64,000 nt of DNA from Cryoendolithus antarcticus (Eukaryota > Ascomycota > Dothideomycetes > Cladosporiales > Cladosporiaceae), in NCBI GenBank assembly GCA_002077065.1, contig NAJO01000008.1:682001-746000 (forward strand). Direction: 5' to 3'. Numbering within the stretch: position 1 is the first letter of the stretch; each line of letters starts with the position of its first letter. A model generated the notes under the pieces. The model saw only the letters and a list, made by a program, of their open reading frames with translations, did no database searches and was not told where the DNA came from. Positions 12,291 through 23,079 of this stretch are shown one piece after another. Made by a program: the position numbers and the translations under genes.

Positions 12291-13550
12291 TCAAGCGCGC
12301 CCCAGCATCTCGTCTCGTAAGAACTCAGCAAGTCCACTTTCAACGCTCGCCGAGAACCGAATGTAGCCAGCCATGGCCATGCTGTTAGTGGCTGGTGGAC
12401 AGTGCTCCACCACAGCGTGCACGTCCAATTGATTCAGACTCCTGATCTCGAGCAGATCCCGCAGCCACTCCATGCCCTCCAACTCTACCAGGAGCTTGAA
12501 GTCTGCCGCACTATAAGGCGCAACGTGATCCCAGCCATTTGGACCAGGCTTGCCAGCTACGACACCTAGCGAGAGTGTGCGAAGATGCAGGCCGAAGACA
12601 GGAGAAGTGAGAGCCGAGATCGCAGTCGCCCACTCACAACGGTCGAACTCCTTTTCGTAGGCTAGGGCTCGCTTTACAATTCGTACGCCCTTGATGACGC
12701 TCCTTGCTACGGGAGTCAAGTCAGAGAGGAAACTCTCGATTGCCTCGATGTGCGTGTCAAAGTCAAAGGTGTAGCTGCTGTAGAGAAGCTCGACAGCTTC
12801 GTTATGAATCTGTCGATTTGCCCCGAGTAGACCGACTGCTGCACCGATGTTGGGAGGGTTCACACAATGATAGGTCGTGGACATCAGCCGGGCGCGGAAG
12901 CGGTCGCAACGGACACTGTAGTGAGTGCGGGTGTGAGGCGTTCCCCGAGTAGGATATCGCACAGGGTCAATAGTACGGAAAATTAGGGTGGGATTGCTGA
13001 GATCTGCTGTAGCCTGTTGGACTATTGGTTAGGACCCAGAATTCCTACTGACCGATCTCGCATGCTTACCGGTCGATCTGTGCCATGCTGCTTCTTCTCG
13101 TAGTCATAGTAGTCTTGCGTACTTGCTGAGATCTGAAGGCAGCCATCGTCAGTATCCTAATTTAGTAATCTCGAAACCGATATTGGAAGCAAGGTATAGT
13201 CTCCCTTCCCATGCATAGGATCGCATTCGATATCGGGCCTAAGTTCACTTACCTTGTCGTATGATGGCAATAAGTCAGTTGCTTTGCGTGGTAGTACAAG
13301 CAACGAGTAGATCTGCAGTCGAAGCTCGGTTGGTAATCTCAAGAACGGACTGTCGCCTGTAACGAAACTGGTCTTTGGTCTTCACGCGTACAACCATTAG
13401 CTACACCTAGACCTTCAAAGTCAATCTGACTTACGCATCTGAGGCCAACGGCAGCCTCCCGTTGAACACAGGGGATGTTGAGCGATGGTGCTCCGCACAA
13501 GAAGTGTACAATGGCCGCATAACAGCGATTGAAGTGGATTCGGACGCCAT
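12291..13550 (-). CDS. 2EXR/F-box-like domain protein, unknown function
   Basis: Five-part hand model with exons 13550..13435, 13349..13253, 13132..13070 and 13013..12291, giving about 332 residues. The core is PFLRLPTELRLQIYSLLVLP, the N-terminal signature of the fungal 2EXR family, a large group of F-box-like proteins with no assigned biochemical role. A later segment, VGLLGANRQIHNEAVELLY, is the second typical motif of this family. The first intron needs the acceptor at 13350 rather than the one eight bases upstream to keep frame, so that junction is the weakest. The C-terminal 200 residues are unremarkable helical sequence. It is divergent from DUS4 (630 bp apart). I cannot assign a function. 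Confidence 0.75.
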
Positions 13551-14180
13551 GTTCAGTCTGAGGAACGGACGAAGGGAAGAAGGTCAAGAGGAAGGGACGG
13601 TAGTGGAGTCACACGTCAGCAAAGAAATTATTGTTGATATCGGAACCCGCGCCTTGCGTGATGACCGTGATGGTGACAGATTACTCGGCGGGCCGTCCGA
13701 GGTGGATGCGGTGTAGCAAGTACCGGTACCTTGCAGTGCGATGCAATGGCTGGGATCAGGCAGGTGATCGCGAGAGTGTCAACTAGCCAGTGTCCGCTAG
13801 ATTGTCCTGGCCCCTTTGCCTTAATTCGAAACACTACTGCTACACGCGATGGCTTTTATGCTAAGCAGATATTTGAACATCGTACTGTTCATTCAGTGTT
13901 GCCGGTATTGGGAAGCATGACGTTATCACGATTATCTTATCGGGGAACACGCTAATGTCTCTTTCATGCAACTCTAACCTTATTCATCCGGACTTTCTCC
14001 CTCTTCCTTGACCGCAATTCTTCCATTGTTCAATAAGTACATGGCAATCGAGGAACTTACCCGGCGACCAATCAACTGTTGACAAGAGCGGTCCTAGCAG
14101 TTGCCTGATGGACGAAGCGGTTCACGTCGCTGCAGAAAGCATTGCGTGCTCACGGTAAGAGGACTCAGGGCCTGCCGATC
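13551..14180. other. Divergent intergenic region, 2EXR gene / DUS4
   Basis: 630 bp between two outward-reading genes, so it should hold both promoters. No supported gene or RNA was seen. Confidence 0.4.
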
Positions 14181-15317
14181 ATGCCGCACACGACAGTGAA
14201 CATGTCGGCTCACGCTGCTCAATCTAGTGTGGACAGTATCTTCGATCATGCCAGACGTGATGGTCGTCCGGTACACGGTAGGTATATCTCCTGTCTCTTT
14301 CCTATGTCTTGTGACTGAGTCCCCGTACAGTGTTGGCACCTATGGTGCGGTAAGAAAGATACCAATTGCACATGAAACCCATGGCAAATGAGCCACTGAC
14401 ACCTGGAAAGCTACTCGAAGCTCCCCTTCAGACTGCTCGCCCGAAATTACAACACCGACGTTACCTACACTCCCATGATCTTGGCCCACGAATTCATCCG
14501 CAGTAGCATAGCCCGGGACAGTGATTTCACTACGTGCGGGCGCGAGCGGCAACCGACACCTGATGGCAGACAACACGCCCTGATCGCTCAATTCGCTTCC
14601 TCTGATCCCACCGAGTTCGCGCGAGCTGCTGAACTGATAGCGCCGTGGGTTGATGGCGTTGACCTGAACTGTGGATGTCCGCAATCCTGGGCTATCAAGG
14701 AGGGTATTGGCTGCTCTTTGATGCAGCGACCCGAGACCGTAGCAGAGATGGTCAAATCGGCGAAAGCACGACTCGGCCCATCGAAGACTGTGAGCGTCAA
14801 GATTCGCATTGCGAAGGATCTGTCTGAGACGCAACGCTGGATCGGCATCGTCGAAGCGGCGGGCGTAGACTTCATCACCATCCATGGTCGGACGAAGGCT
14901 CAACGATCGAGCACATCGCCTGACTATCACGCTATACAGAGTCTTGTAGCTGGAGCCAAGGTGCCAATACTCGCGAACGGCGATGCGAACCACCCATCAG
15001 TATTGGCCGAGATCATCGCGAAGACAGGCGCTGCTGGCACCATGTCTGCAAGAGGTATATTGGAGAATCCGACGGTATACGCTGGTCACGCAGTCACGCC
15101 CGTGGAGTGTGTGCAGAAATTCATGAAGTATGCGGTCAAGCATCCGATTCCGTTCCCGCTCCTTCTGCATCATCTAAGTGAGATGACTGCTGGAGTGGAA
15201 GGCATGAACAAGAGAGAGAAGAGCAGACTGATGGCGTGCAGGGACTTGTTTGACGCGATAGACTTCATTGAAGAGAAATGGCGTCTAGGTGACAGCTCAC
15301 ATGAACTAAAGTCATGA
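14181..15317 (+). CDS. DUS4: tRNA-dihydrouridine synthase Dus4
   Basis: Three exons (14181..14277, 14331..14349, 14411..15317) give 340 residues. Dus4 is an FMN enzyme that reduces uridines 20a and 20b in the D loop of cytosolic tRNAs using NADPH. The FMN-site start VHVLAPMVRYSKLPFRLLA is built across the 19-nt second exon, which strongly supports the splicing. The catalytic segment GVDLNCGCPQSWAIKEGIG holds the active cysteine, followed by SVKIRIAKDL, FITIHGRTKAQRSS (FMN/RNA-contacting His and Arg) and ILANGDANHP. DLNCGCPQ with a downstream GCSLM is typical of Dus4 rather than Dus1-3. An alternative start lies seven codons downstream. The neighbours are not functionally related. Confidence 0.93.
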
Positions 15318-15528
15318 ATCATGTTAGCTGTCACAGTCACACGATCACAGCCATAAGATCGACCTCTACAGTCCGCAAGAACGCAAAACTGCGGTTCTAC
15401 GTTATGCACAAGGCGGTGGCCGCTCTGAGCGCTGGCCGGAAGTCACAAGTCCAGCCTTGGCAGATGGAAGTACTATGGACCTTGGAAACATGCATCAGCC
15501 ACTTTACTGAGTCCCCATAGCCAACAAC

Positions 15529-16479
15529 ATGTCCAATTTCCCCCGCTTTCCCTCCCTCCCAAAGGAGCTTCGCCTGCGCATCTGGACCTACTGCCTCCCT
15601 CACCGCTTCGTCGAACTCGACCACCCCGTCCCAGACCACATCTTCTCCTCGGCCCTCCCATGTACCCACTTCACCGACACAACCTTCATCAACAGCCGAC
15701 CCCCATTAATCACCCAAGTCTGCCGCGAAGCCCGCCAGGTTGGTCTCGAAACCGGCGCGCCACTCGAGGACATCTTCCAGCCCGGACGCCCAGACGAAGC
15801 GTCGTTCTGCTCTGGCACCAGCATCCAAGCACCATGGCTCGACCGCACCAAGGACGCAGTGCACATGAACTGGTCCGGCGCGCTCGAACCTCTGTACGGT
15901 TCTGATGGCGATATGATTTCTAGCCTGGCCTGGGACGCTAAGTACTGCACGGGCGTGGCGTCGCTGAGAGTAGAGTTCTTCGACGACAACTACCACGAAG
16001 CGGGATCTGTCGACGTGCCAGCAGCGCTACCGGAGGAGCTCAAGTCGCTTGTTGATAAGCCATTGAGTGCGAGGTTGGCCAAGCAGATTCAGAATTTCCT
16101 GAGTCTGCCGATGTGGCTGGTCGTGATGGACACTGTGGTCGTGCACTCGAGTCGTCAAGCTGCCGCCGAGCGAGGATTGTTTGGACTACTGGGCGATGCT
16201 ACGGTGCAGGTTATCGATGTAGCGAAGCAGGAGGTGTTGCATGGGTACTACGATGCTGCGGGCTTGGCAGAGAGATTGCAGGTGCCACAGGGCGTGCCAA
16301 GTGATGGACATAAGTTCGAATCCATTGCGAAGATCAGAGAGGATCTCGAGTATGTGCTGATGAACGGGTACGGCTGTCAAGAGCAACTGCGGCATATGCA
16401 GCCAGCGGTGATGTTCAGATTATGTACTCGGGATTGTAATACCATAGCACATGCAAATCAACAATCTCTGTCACGATGA
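15529..16479 (+). CDS. 2EXR domain protein, unknown function
   Basis: Single-exon frame of 316 residues. It begins FPRFPSLPKELRLRIWTYCL, the classic 2EXR start, and continues PPLITQVCREARQVGLE, the second conserved block. These families are widespread and expanded in Pezizomycotina; no activity is established. The 5' half is very C-rich at third positions compared with the 3' half. It lies in tandem after DUS4 and convergent to NST1 with 218 bp between stops. The other 2EXR gene of the window (12.3-13.6 kb) has the same architecture but is not a close copy, so they do not look like a recent tandem duplication. Confidence 0.8.
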   Translation: MSNFPRFPSLPKELRLRIWTYCLPHRFVELDHPVPDHIFSSALPCTHFTDTTFINSRPPLITQVCREARQVGLETGAPLEDIFQPGRPDEASFCSGTSIQAPWLDRTKDAVHMNWSGALEPLYGSDGDMISSLAWDAKYCTGVASLRVEFFDDNYHEAGSVDVPAALPEELKSLVDKPLSARLAKQIQNFLSLPMWLVVMDTVVVHSSRQAAAERGLFGLLGDATVQVIDVAKQEVLHGYYDAAGLAERLQVPQGVPSDGHKFESIAKIREDLEYVLMNGYGCQEQLRHMQPAVMFRLCTRDCNTIAHANQQSLSR

Positions 16480-16697
16480 AACTGTTTGTGGCGTGTTATG
16501 GTAGGACCTGTAAAGTGCGCGATTGAGGATACGAGCTCACGAAAGCTCAGAGCGCTTGAGCGGCTCCGTAGGTGATACACTAGCACAGCCTCTCGATGCA
16601 ACCATCGCCGCGTCTTCCAGGACTGTACCTGCTCACTGTGAGCAGACTAAGCACACATTCCGTACCGCACATGTCTCAGTGCATGAGCAGACCATTC

Positions 16698-19600
16698 CTA
16701 AAAGTCCCTTCCAAATCCACCCACAGCGCCCAACCCAGCGAACCCGCCAGGCCTGCCACCAGGCGCCCCAAACCCACCAGCCATACCAGCTTTCTGCGGC
16801 ATTGGGCTGCCAATCTCGCCCAGACCGATCTCTGGCGTCGCTCCACCAGGCACCCACCTCACGCCATCTAGACCTCCGTTGCCATCTCTCCGTACACTCA
16901 GCTCCCCGCCGCCATTCTGCGCATCACCCTCCGTTTCACAGATGGCCTCTAGCTCCGCCATAGTGGGCGGCGAGTCCAAGTTCGGACGCTGGTGCTCGAT
17001 TTGGCGGAGCAGGGAGGGAATGTCGTGGTACTCCATGCGATCTGAGAGAGGCGAAGACGAGAGTATTTTGCACGCTTGGCAGATCGCCAATCGGATTGTG
17101 AGGGGCCTTGGCTGCGAACCAAGACCTGGTGCACGACCGGGATGAGGTGCGCCGAAACCGGAGTTGGCGGCGAAGGCGGCGTTGTTGGCGGACCAGGTAT
17201 TGCTGGCTGACGGCAATGCGCCCCAGGTATTCTGCTGCGAGAGAGCAGGACCGAAGGGAAGGGAGGGCGTGGACCAGGAGGACCCAGGGGCTCCGAAGGT
17301 CGAGCTTGGAGGACCGAACGAAGAGATGTTCATTGGTCCTGAGCGGGAGGAGTTCGGGGCGGCAGACATGCGGCGCGCGTCGGATCGCGGCTCCATGGGC
17401 TCGTCGGAGTCATCCAGGAGGGCGGAGCTGCCGAGGTGTTTGGCGAGATTGTCCATGTCAGGATTCGAGGAGCGGCCATCGTGATCGTTCGGAGGCTTCA
17501 CGCTGCTCGGCCGCTGTATTGGCGCCGGCCGTGTGATTGGCTGGGAGGCGCTTGGCTCGAAACGGTCTTTGTCGCTGGCAGATTGTTGGCGGGAATGAGA
17601 CTGCCTCACCCCATCACTGCTGGGGGTGTCGTGTGGTCTCGACTGCCCGATTGGCGATGTCTGGCTTGAGTGCTGTGGAGGTGCTTGCGGAACGAAGCCA
17701 GGAGGCGCATTGACACCAGGACCTTCGTATGGGAAATTCATGCCGCGACCTTGAGGCTGCATCATACCAGGAGGATGCATCCCGTTCATGCCGTTCATGC
17801 CATTCATCCCGTGCATGCCATTGACACCATTCATGCCGTTCATGCCAGGTGCGCCAAATCCAGCCATACGATTGGGCACGCCCATTGGCGGGCCTTGATG
17901 GCCGTACATTGGCATCTGCCCACGTGGACCCATCTGGTGCATCATCGGGCCATGCTGGTTGGGAAAGCCATGGAAGCCCATAGGCGGCATATTATTGAAT
18001 CCGCCAGGGTGGTGCTGAGGGTGCGACATACCTGGTGGTGGTTGTATGGGATACTGATTGGGCGGCGCGTGATTCTGTTGCGTCTGCTGAGGATTCTGCT
18101 GTTGCAGGTCTGGCTTCTGAGGTGGCTGTTGCTTCACCGAGGGAGCCGGTCCTTGTGAGGGTGCAGCGCTACCAGGCGAGGAAGATTTGCTCGGTACGCT
18201 CGATAGCTGAGTATGAGCTGACTTCGGCGAGGATGCATGCGAGTTCTGTTGTGACGTTTGGCGTGGCTTCGCTGGCGTGGAAGCGTTCGTGACCGCTGGA
18301 GTGGCGACTGTCGGGTATGGAGAGCTCACACTGGAGGGCGTTTGCTTCGGGTAGATTCCAGGTACAGCGACCAGACCAGCTTGTGATGGCCGCTTTGCGA
18401 TCTGCGGCGTCTTCATCGTCGTAGAATGCTGAGGTTGCGGCTGCCGTGCTGCTCGCTCTGCCTTGGCCTTAGCCTCGTGCTCCTTCTTCTCCCTGTCCTC
18501 AGCAGCCTTGCGGTCCTTGGCCTCTTTCTCGCGAGCTTCTCGCTCTTCACGTTCACGTTTCCGGCCTTCGTCTTTCTTAGCTTTCTCGGCTGCGCGCTGC
18601 TCCCGAGCTTTCTTCTCTGATTCCTCTTTGCGCTGCTGCTCTTCCACAAGCCGTCGTTGACGCTCTCCCTCCTTCTTCGCACGCTCTTCGTCCAGCTTGC
18701 GCTTCTCCTCCTCCTTTTTCTTCCGCTGCTCCTCTTTCTTACGCTTGAGATCCTCTTGCTTCTTCAGCTCAGCCTCTTTCAGCCGTGCCTCTTCAGCAGC
18801 CTTCTCCGCGTCTTTCTTCGCCTTCTCCTCGGCCTTCGCCTGCTGCTGCTGTTTCTTCTTGTCCTTCTTCTTTTCAGCATCCCGCTTCTTCTTCGCCTCC
18901 CTCTGTGCCTCAAGCTTCTCCTCATCCTGCAGCTCTTCCAGTAGCTTCTGTTGCCGCTCTGCTGCCACCTTCTCTTTGTACGCGGTCAAGACTCGTTGCT
19001 CGAACATCCGTGCTGCGAAGATTTGAAACATGCGCCTGCCTTCTTGCATTCGCTGCTCTTCCGTCAAGCCGCCCTGCGCTTTGTTAGTGCATCGCGACAC
19101 ACAGTCCCTACAATGCTCTCCACACACCATTTCATCCTCCTCCTCGAGGTCGTCATCGTACTCGTCCTGAGAGTCGTAGCTTCCCTCTTCGTCATCAAAC
19201 TCGTCTCCGGCGGCCAATGGGTCTTCGTGGTTGTAGGCAGGGTCGTTCGGCGGGTATGCTCCGGGATGACTCGGGTTCGCAGCAGCGTATTCTGCCTCGC
19301 TCTCGCGTTGCATGCGCCGCTCGGCAAGCTGCTCCATCATTTCGATGAACTTGCGACCGTCGTTCTTGAGGAGGTCGTCAGCGACAGTGAGGAGGTTGTC
19401 TGCTTTACCTTTTAGCCCCATTTGTAGTTTCTCAAGCCAAGGCGTCAAGATACCTTTGACAGTCAGATTCTGGCCGAAATTGAAGAAGTCTGGCACTGGA
19501 CCTCGAGGTGGATCGATGTCCTCATCTGAGTACTCTCCCTCCTCTGAGTACTCCTCGTCACTGTACTCCTCTTCCTCCTCGTCTAGATGCTCTAGCATCT

Positions 19601-20456
19601 GGCTCGATCGATGCTGCGAATTTGGAGGTGGAGCAGCGAGTGGGTGGGGTGGCCGGCGGTGCTGCAGGGGCTCAGGCAGCATATCGTCGGTAACGGGTAG
19701 AGGTGGATTATCGTGGTGCGCATACTGCTCGAGCTCCTCATAGTAGCCCTCGTATAGCACCTCCAATTCCTCCTCTATCGCCGTGCGCTTGCGTCCACAC
19801 ACCGTGCAAGAACAGGAATGCTTCTGCTGCTGCTTCATCTTCCGTAGGACCGCTTCTTTCTCGATCTTCAACAACGACTTGCGCTCATCCTCACTAAGGC
19901 TGAGCCAGAAGTTTTTGATATTCTGCCTCTCCTGCTGCGTGCTGGTGTTCCAGATGTTAGGGTGATTGGCAACGCTCCGGTGCATGCTACGCAGGGTCGC
20001 AGCAGACGTGCCCGGCTGCTGAGAATGATTCATGGGCATCGGAGGCATAGCAGTCCCTAGCATATCGGCATTGTACGCGCTGTGGTGGGGACTCACGCGC
20101 GGCCGTTTGCCTTTGCGACTGGCCGCCGTCTTGCCGTTCATGCTAGGCGCGGGCATATTGTAGGCCGGGTTTGCCACACGTGGGTGCGTGAAGTGATCCT
20201 CGTACGACCCATTCGCATCGGCATCAGAGTAGTCATCGTAGTCCTCCTCGTCTTCGTCGTCGTAGCGGAGCGGGTCCTCGTCGTAGGCCAGCTCGGCGGA
20301 ACGGCCTTGTGCGGGACGACTGTCAGCAGGAGTGACAGCAGCCTTCGCAGCCTGCTTGGCGCGACGCTTCTGCTTCTTGCGATTCACGACCGGTGCGCCG
20401 TTTGTCGGTGCTGCGATGACGCCGTTTGTAGGCGGGCTGCGCGCGTTCGTGGCCAT
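16698..20456 (-). CDS. NST1: Stress response protein Nst1
   Basis: A 1252-residue uninterrupted frame matching fungal NST1. The N-terminal third holds acidic tracts and the conserved IWNTSTQQERQNIKNFWLSL block, then EDERKSLLKIEKEAVLRKMK and a cysteine motif CSCTVCGRKRTAIEEELE. The middle (about residues 520-690) is a long E/K/R-rich stretch that would form a charged coiled coil or single alpha helix. The C-terminal third is Pro/Gln/Met/Gly-rich and disordered, with MNG tandem repeats. NST1 is cytoplasmic and linked to salt tolerance in yeast and to P-bodies; its molecular job is unclear. The coiled-coil stretch produces long leucine-rich antisense frames that are not genes. The start ATG at 20456 is the first clear Met; a 5' exon cannot be excluded. 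Confidence 0.9.
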   Translation of the reverse strand: MATNARSPPTNGVIAAPTNGAPVVNRKKQKRRAKQAAKAAVTPADSRPAQGRSAELAYDEDPLRYDDEDEEDYDDYSDADANGSYEDHFTHPRVANPAYNMPAPSMNGKTAASRKGKRPRVSPHHSAYNADMLGTAMPPMPMNHSQQPGTSAATLRSMHRSVANHPNIWNTSTQQERQNIKNFWLSLSEDERKSLLKIEKEAVLRKMKQQQKHSCSCTVCGRKRTAIEEELEVLYEGYYEELEQYAHHDNPPLPVTDDMLPEPLQHRRPPHPLAAPPPNSQHRSSQMLEHLDEEEEEYSDEEYSEEGEYSDEDIDPPRGPVPDFFNFGQNLTVKGILTPWLEKLQMGLKGKADNLLTVADDLLKNDGRKFIEMMEQLAERRMQRESEAEYAAANPSHPGAYPPNDPAYNHEDPLAAGDEFDDEEGSYDSQDEYDDDLEEEDEMVCGEHCRDCVSRCTNKAQGGLTEEQRMQEGRRMFQIFAARMFEQRVLTAYKEKVAAERQQKLLEELQDEEKLEAQREAKKKRDAEKKKDKKKQQQQAKAEEKAKKDAEKAAEEARLKEAELKKQEDLKRKKEEQRKKKEEEKRKLDEERAKKEGERQRRLVEEQQRKEESEKKAREQRAAEKAKKDEGRKREREEREAREKEAKDRKAAEDREKKEHEAKAKAERAARQPQPQHSTTMKTPQIAKRPSQAGLVAVPGIYPKQTPSSVSSPYPTVATPAVTNASTPAKPRQTSQQNSHASSPKSAHTQLSSVPSKSSSPGSAAPSQGPAPSVKQQPPQKPDLQQQNPQQTQQNHAPPNQYPIQPPPGMSHPQHHPGGFNNMPPMGFHGFPNQHGPMMHQMGPRGQMPMYGHQGPPMGVPNRMAGFGAPGMNGMNGVNGMHGMNGMNGMNGMHPPGMMQPQGRGMNFPYEGPGVNAPPGFVPQAPPQHSSQTSPIGQSRPHDTPSSDGVRQSHSRQQSASDKDRFEPSASQPITRPAPIQRPSSVKPPNDHDGRSSNPDMDNLAKHLGSSALLDDSDEPMEPRSDARRMSAAPNSSRSGPMNISSFGPPSSTFGAPGSSWSTPSLPFGPALSQQNTWGALPSASNTWSANNAAFAANSGFGAPHPGRAPGLGSQPRPLTIRLAICQACKILSSSPLSDRMEYHDIPSLLRQIEHQRPNLDSPPTMAELEAICETEGDAQNGGGELSVRRDGNGGLDGVRWVPGGATPEIGLGEIGSPMPQKAGMAGGFGAPGGRPGGFAGLGAVGGFGRDF
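17781..17847 (-). repeat. In-frame tandem repeat inside NST1 (Met-Asn-Gly units)
   Basis: On the coding strand this encodes about nine units of the pattern Gly-Met-Asn/His-Gly. It is a nine-base minisatellite that keeps the frame and is expected to vary in copy number between strains. Confidence 0.75.
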
Positions 20457-21661
20457 TCTGCTCGTCGGCCTGGGGGCGAATAGAGGATTCTGTGGTCTGA
20501 GAAGACGTCTGTGTCAGCCACAGTACTCCACTGCCATGCAGAGGCAAGTTGTCGCTCAGGGCAAAGTCCGTGCTGTGTGGGTGTGCGTCGGTGGGATCAG
20601 ACGGAGAACCTGTGGCACGTGGCTGGACGTACTTGGTGGGCGAGACCAGTGGAGTTTGGGCAGCAGACTCTGTTGGTCTCTGCGTTCATAAGCCGAGGAG
20701 CATGTGTCGTGTTGTGGAGCGTGTGCCTTCACGCTGGATGTGTGGAGTGTCGTGAGGTTGTGAATAGCGTGCACGGCGAAAGTGCTCCGAGCTCCCCGAG
20801 CGAGGTGCGACCGCAGTGTGCATGGGCGCAATGTACGACAGACAATGGAGAGACGACACATTGGGCATCACATGATCTCGAGACTATAGACCCATCAACT
20901 ATGCAGCTGTCAAGATACTCCGGCAACAATCGCCTGTGCCTTAGCACCGTGAGAACATGTTGTATCGATATCGTCGATGTTCAAGATGAGTGCCTGATCT
21001 GATCAGGCACGACACGGCTTGATGCCTTTCGGATCAGGGTCTGTCCGTCCAAGGAAGGCACCACGCGACATGTACCAAATGCGATGCGCAGACTCAAAGG
21101 GTCCACTCCATGTCGATATACTATGCCTCTCTTCGAAATATTGTGGGCTTGAAAGCAATGCATCCCATTTCCAAGTATACCGGCACAACCTCGCACTCTC
21201 ATGATCGTCGCACAGCCACACAGCCACGCAGGAGCTCCACTCTGTAACCTGATGTGAGACATCGACTCGTGGAACATCCGCACTGCATTGGCTCCTTCGC
21301 CGTTTCCTTAACACCGCCCTCGTATTGCATCGCCTATACGTGTAGCTCCCTTATCCCTACTACGATCATACGGAGTCTACTCCAGCACTTGCCATCACTC
21401 TACCCGTCTCCTCGTTGCTCCGCCACCCCCACACCCCGACATCCGTCCACCTCATCCAGACTTCCGGCTTGCTCTACTGTGCTTGCGTGTGCACAAAGTC
21501 TATCTTGACTTCTGGGCAGAAGGCTTGAATAGATTGGACACTTGGATCGTCAATCGTCTTCAAAGTAGAGGCTTCGATATAGCATACTAGCCTGGTGTTT
21601 CTGTGGCATTGGAGAGCCAATAGTTGGACAGACGACTCGGCGGGCCGGGACGGACGACACA
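20457..21661. other. Divergent intergenic region NST1/RHO2
   Basis: 1.2 kb between two outward genes. No coding exon is supported. It contains a near-perfect 21-bp palindrome at 20990-21010. Pyrimidine-rich stretches near 21290-21480 are consistent with a leader of the RHO2 gene. Confidence 0.45.
20990..21010. repeat. 21-bp palindrome (10-bp arms, 1-nt centre)
   Basis: The left arm is GTGCCTGATC and the right arm GATCAGGCAC, separated by a single T, all ten pairs matching. It sits in the NST1/RHO2 divergent region. It could be a dimeric-factor site or a cruciform-forming sequence; nothing else supports a role. Confidence 0.7.
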
Positions 21662-22428
21662 ATGGCACAGCAAGATGGCCAGGCGATGAGGAGGTATGAC
21701 GGTCTTGTGTCTGAGAAGTCGACACGTACAATGGCTGACACTCTTGGTCAGGAAACTCGTGATCATAGGCGACGGCGCATGCGGCAAGACTAGTCTCCTC
21801 TCCGTCTTCACTCTCGGCTACTTCCCTACAGTATGTTGCCCGGCATCGCTTCTCACACCGCTCTCACTGACGACCATGTCTAGCGCTACGTCCCCACAGT
21901 CTTCGAGAACTACGTAACCGACTGCCGCGTCGACGGCAAATCCGTCCAACTAGCCCTCTGGGATACAGCAGGCCAAGAAGACTACGAACGACTACGACCA
22001 CTAGCCTACTCACAAGCGCACGTGATCCTCATAGCCTTCTCCATTTCCAGCCCGGACAGCTTACAGAACATCACAACGAAATGGTACACCTCCCCGTCCC
22101 CTCCCCTGATCCCAATCATTACTAATGCCCCTAACCCAGGCACCCCGAAGTCCTCGACCGCTGCCCCAACGTACCCATCATACTCGTCGGCCTCAAGAAA
22201 GATCTGCGAGACGATCCCGTCGCCCAGGAGGAAATGCGGAAATCGAGCAAGAAGTTCCTCACATCTGAAGAAGGCGAAGACGTGCGGAAACGGGTCGGCG
22301 CGAAGAAGTACCTGGAGTGCAGTAGTCTCACGGGAGAGGGTGTGGACGATGTGTTCGAGGCCGCTACCAGGCAGAGTCTGCTGGGGAGTGGGGAGAGGGA
22401 ACGGGGAGGGTGCTGTGTCATACTCTGA
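21662..22428 (+). CDS. RHO2: Rho-family GTPase Rho2
   Basis: Four exons (21662..21693, 21752..21830, 21884..22083, 22140..22428) give 199 residues. The G1 loop GDGACGKTS, switch I with [26 protein letters not shown] (G3 and switch II) and the variant G4 loop GLKKDL are intact; LKKD instead of TKxD and the block [23 protein letters not shown] are typical of the Rho2 subgroup. The C-terminus is CCVIL: a CAAX box ending in Leu, predicting geranylgeranylation, with an extra upstream cysteine for possible palmitoylation. Rho2 acts at the plasma membrane on cell polarity and cell-wall glucan synthesis through the protein kinase C pathway. Total exon length is an exact codon multiple, supporting the model. 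Confidence 0.94.
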
Positions 22429-23079
22429 AAGGATATGCTCGCACAGGGGCTGGCAGAAGAGATCGCAATGGTGCGGCGATGCCGTGGCTGTAGGTATCGG
22501 GCGGTTCCAGCGGGCGCAAGGGAGAGCAGGGGTCGATTCGCGGCGTTCGAAGGAGGGGAAAAGCTCGCATTTTGTGAACATGTGCATTGACGATGAAGCA
22601 TGGCGTGGGACTACCTTACAGCTGGGTATGAAGGTGGAGGATCTAATCTGGCGCGAGCCTTGGACTACGGTCGCTTGTACGGACGGGCTAAAGCTAGGAC
22701 TAGACCGAATGCACTGCATTACGATCAACACGTACGTGCTTTGCTGGACGGTGTCATGCACGATGCTCATAAACGTTCGGAGTTGGAAGTTTGGGCGCCG
22801 CATTTAGTGTTGCTTGACTTCCACATGGAGTGCAGGGCAGTATGGATCGAATGTTGTATAGGTAAGGCGCCGTGATATATCGCAGAGCGCTGCATGTCTG
22901 CGCTTAGTCGTATCACGATCACCGACAACGACAACGACATTGTTCGCCGTGGCAACAATTTACACACTCCACTCCAATTCTTCGCCTGTGAACCTTGACC
23001 CCTACACGCACATGCGTTCATAAGATCATGCCATACACCTTTTGCGCTCTTCACTAACCCCTCTCCGCTTGCATCCACA
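22429..23079. other. Intergenic, RHO2 3' flank
   Basis: 650 bp with open frames in several phases but none with recognisable or protein-like features. Probably 3' UTR of RHO2 and promoter of the next gene. Confidence 0.4.

Noticed and set aside
12291..12962. Stand-alone gene starting at 12962
   Set aside because: The frame begins inside an exon; three upstream exons restore the conserved 2EXR start.
18657..19026. Leucine/phenylalanine-rich plus-strand frames resembling membrane proteins
   Set aside because: They are the antisense of the Glu/Lys-rich helix of NST1; codon complementarity creates Leu/Phe/Ser runs. No independent start context or homology.
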